Shown: positions 62,383 to 64,000 of the stretch, piece by piece
Layout of the letters: each line of letters begins with the position of its first letter
Numbering within the stretch: the first letter of the stretch is position 1
Source of the DNA: JAJTGZ01 sp964403525
Lineage (GTDB): Bacteria > Planctomycetota > Phycisphaerae > Phycisphaerales > UBA1924
Length of the DNA stretch: 64,000 bases
Direction of reading: 5' to 3'
Assembly: GCA_964403525.1 (NCBI GenBank)
Contig: CAYOGE010000004.1
Location: 62,001-126,000, forward strand
Program-made: the position numbers and the translations under genes
Notes under the pieces: model-generated
The model's input: only the letters and a program-made list of their open reading frames with translations
Told to the model about the DNA's origin: nothing
Database searches by the model: none

Positions 62383-63582
62383 ATGACACCCCGCCGCTCG
62401 ACCCCAGCCAGGGCCCGCCGCCGCTACCCGCTCCACGCGGTCTTCCTCATCTACTGCCTCGTCTCGCTGCTGGTCGCTGTCGGCGCGTTCAACGCCAACA
62501 ACAACATGCTCTTCTGGCTCTTCGGCCTGTCGATGGGCATGCTGCTGGTGTCGGGCGTCGTCAGCGGCACGATGATGATGTCGGTCACCGTCCACCGCGA
62601 CGCCATTGAGCAATCGCGCGTGGGTGAACCCCTGCGCATCCGGTACACCGTCACCAACCGTTCGCGCTGGCTCCCCGTGATCGGCCTTTCGATCACAGAG
62701 CGGGTAGTTGCTCCACCCCAAGCCGATCCGCTCGACGGTGAGCATTCCGCGACCGTCGCGTTCGCTCCTACGGGGAGCGTTCCGCACGTCCCGGCCGGGA
62801 AGACGATCGTCTTCGAGACCCTCTCGATGCCCACCGGGAGGGGCCGCCTGCGCCTCGCGGGGTTTGACGTGCTGACGTCGTTCCCATTCGGAATCATCCG
62901 CAAGAGCCTGTGGTATCCGGAACCGGTGACGGCCATCGTGCACCCGGCCGGCTCAACTGTCCCCGAGGGTCTCTTCGCCATGGCAAGAGGCACAACCGGC
63001 TCAGGCCCGGCGGCCAAGCGCCCCGGCAGGCTCGGCGATGAACCCGTCGGGCTCCGCGAGTACCGGCCGGGTGACCCGCCCAAACTCGTCTCCTGGCGCG
63101 GCTCGGCACGCAGGCCCGGAGGCGACCTGCTGGTCCGCCAGAACGCCGAGGGTTCACCACGCCGGCTGTGGGTGCTGCTCAAGCTCTCGTCGGCTTCAAC
63201 ATCCGCGCAGACCGAGGCCGCTCTTGCCGCCGCCGCGAGCGTCGTGCGGGCCGCCACCGGGTCCGGCGGTGCCACCAACACAAGGGGGCTGCGCGTCGGC
63301 CTCTCGCTCCGAACCGACTGGGCGACCGTCGGCGGACAACCGGCAGGCTTTGACATCGCCCCTCGGACCGGCGGCGCATCGAGCGTCCTGCTCAATGACC
63401 TTTCGCTCCTGGTCGTCCCCCCCGCGGACACAGAGTCCGTCGCCTCCGGCGGCGACCCGCGCCTCGCCTCATCAGACATCGTCGTCCGTGTGACGGCCAC
63501 CGGTGAGATCCAGCCGCCGTCGACCGGCGCGGTCGTCCGCCGTCTAGCCGCCCGCCCCGCGACCGTTGGGGGTACCGCGTGA
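62383..63582 (+). CDS. DUF58 membrane protein
   Basis: A 399-residue protein with two membrane helices in the first 65 residues (LHAVFLIYCLVSLLVAVGAF and FWLFGLSMGMLLVSGVVSG) and a DUF58 region at about 205-245: GDEPVGLREYRPGDPPKLVSWRGSAR. DUF58 genes usually sit beside MoxR ATPases and transglutaminase-like TgpA proteins. The stop overlaps the next GTG (63579-63582), so the TgpA-like partner is translationally coupled. No MoxR gene is in the window; it may lie beyond the right edge. Role: envelope or cell-wall related, by family. Confidence 0.85.
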   Translation: MTPRRSTPARARRRYPLHAVFLIYCLVSLLVAVGAFNANNNMLFWLFGLSMGMLLVSGVVSGTMMMSVTVHRDAIEQSRVGEPLRIRYTVTNRSRWLPVIGLSITERVVAPPQADPLDGEHSATVAFAPTGSVPHVPAGKTIVFETLSMPTGRGRLRLAGFDVLTSFPFGIIRKSLWYPEPVTAIVHPAGSTVPEGLFAMARGTTGSGPAAKRPGRLGDEPVGLREYRPGDPPKLVSWRGSARRPGGDLLVRQNAEGSPRRLWVLLKLSSASTSAQTEAALAAAASVVRAATGSGGATNTRGLRVGLSLRTDWATVGGQPAGFDIAPRTGGASSVLLNDLSLLVVPPADTESVASGGDPRLASSDIVVRVTATGEIQPPSTGAVVRRLAARPATVGGTA

Positions 63583-64000
63583 AGTCCGAACGGGCGTTCC
63601 GCCGCACAGTCTTGTTCACCGCCCTCGCGGGTCACCTCGCGTACGCCATCGCCGCTGAGAAGCCCGCGCTTGCGCTTGTGGGTGTGCTGGCCATGGTCCT
63701 CTCCGGCTGGCTGGTAAATCAGTCGCTCAAGGGGCACCCACGCCCGCTGCCGCGTGCGCTGCTCAACGGGCTGGTTGTCGCGGCGATCGCCCACCTCACC
63801 CTGCAGCTGCTCGGCCGCACGCAGGAAGTCATTACGAGTCTTACCGACTTTCTGGCGTACGTGATGCTCGTGAAGTCGTTCGATCGGGCCCGCATGCGCG
63901 ACGAGGCCCAGCTCCTTGGCCTGAGCCTCTTCGTGGTGATCGGCGCGTTGCTCACCGGCCAGAGCCTTGCGATGGGCCTGGCGCTGCTGGCCTACACGCC
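63579..64000 (+). CDS. TgpA-like transglutaminase membrane protein (3' truncated)
   Basis: GTG 63579 overlaps the upstream stop as GTGA. Only the first 140 residues are in the window: an N-terminal region with at least three membrane helices (LAYAIAAEKPALALVGVLAMVL, ALLNGLVVAAIAHLTLQLL, LLGLSLFVVIGALLTG). EVITSLTDFLAYVMLVKSFDR matches the DUF3488/TgpA N-terminal block. The transglutaminase core and C-terminus are beyond the window edge, so catalytic competence cannot be judged. Confidence 0.75.
   Translation, partial: MKSERAFRRTVLFTALAGHLAYAIAAEKPALALVGVLAMVLSGWLVNQSLKGHPRPLPRALLNGLVVAAIAHLTLQLLGRTQEVITSLTDFLAYVMLVKSFDRARMRDEAQLLGLSLFVVIGALLTGQSLAMGLALLAYT

Overview
The window is high-GC (roughly two thirds G+C) bacterial chromosome that I assign to a Phycisphaerales-like planctomycete. 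The best evidence is three secreted proteins (ends at 10790, 15706 and 35708) that close with a paired Asp/Asn-rich module ending in FFAGC, the GC-type dockerin tail known mainly from Phycisphaerales. Supporting signs are FTLIE-type pseudopilin-like proteins, many lipoproteins, dispersed translation genes (rpsB-tsf, fusA alone, rpsL-rpsG) and frequent GTG/TTG starts. I see no rRNA, CRISPR array, insertion sequence, integrase or prophage; this is core chromosome with lineage-specific envelope genes.

Layout. 1-5757 (+): a 5'-truncated EAL-CBS-GGDEF protein, a DUF2752 protein, two related lipoproteins, a GT-B-like protein and a phosphatase-pseudopilin fusion, with overlapping stops and starts. 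5771-13279: a transglutaminase-like protein without its active site, ScpB, a VIT/VWA secreted protein and a large dockerin protein. 13600-15671: rpsB-tsf with a candidate promoter and a terminator. 15706-18777 (-): a small dockerin protein and a lipase-like hydrolase plus lipoprotein pair. 19455-21633: fusA and its terminator. 21742-26518: an esterase/metallopeptidase fusion, a pseudopilin, the LpoB-like/COG3014-like lipoprotein pair and a MazG-like protein. 26574-35602: argC (carrying a palindromic repeat), a membrane SpoIIE phosphatase, cobalamin adenosyltransferase, recJ, proC, accA, a Cys-rich lipoprotein, gap and xseB. 35708-39536 (-): a HAF-repeat dockerin protein, rpsG, rpsL, a small membrane protein and accD. 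39745-45334 (-): rpe and a trehalose locus (membrane-anchored OtsA; OtsB fused to GH15). 45632-50686 (+): a UDP-sugar pyrophosphorylase, a hydrolase and two MFS transporters. 50698-57822: hmgA, a GmhA-type isomerase, clpX and several small or unknown envelope proteins. 57918-64000: thiS-thiG, a small membrane protein, a POT transporter, tRNA-Val(CAC), a thioredoxin-like protein, and a DUF58 plus TgpA-like pair running off the end.

Most notable: (i) the OtsA/OtsB-GH15 locus, where a two-TM receptor-like module with a HAMP-like segment is joined to trehalose-6-phosphate synthase, and phosphatase and trehalase-type domains are one protein; (ii) a low-molecular-weight tyrosine phosphatase placed where a prepilin leader should be, so prepilin peptidase might release it; (iii) a palindromic element of about 60 bp found in frame inside argC and again downstream of clpX; (iv) a signal-less lipase next to a lipoprotein. 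Functions are read from motifs; no database search was possible.
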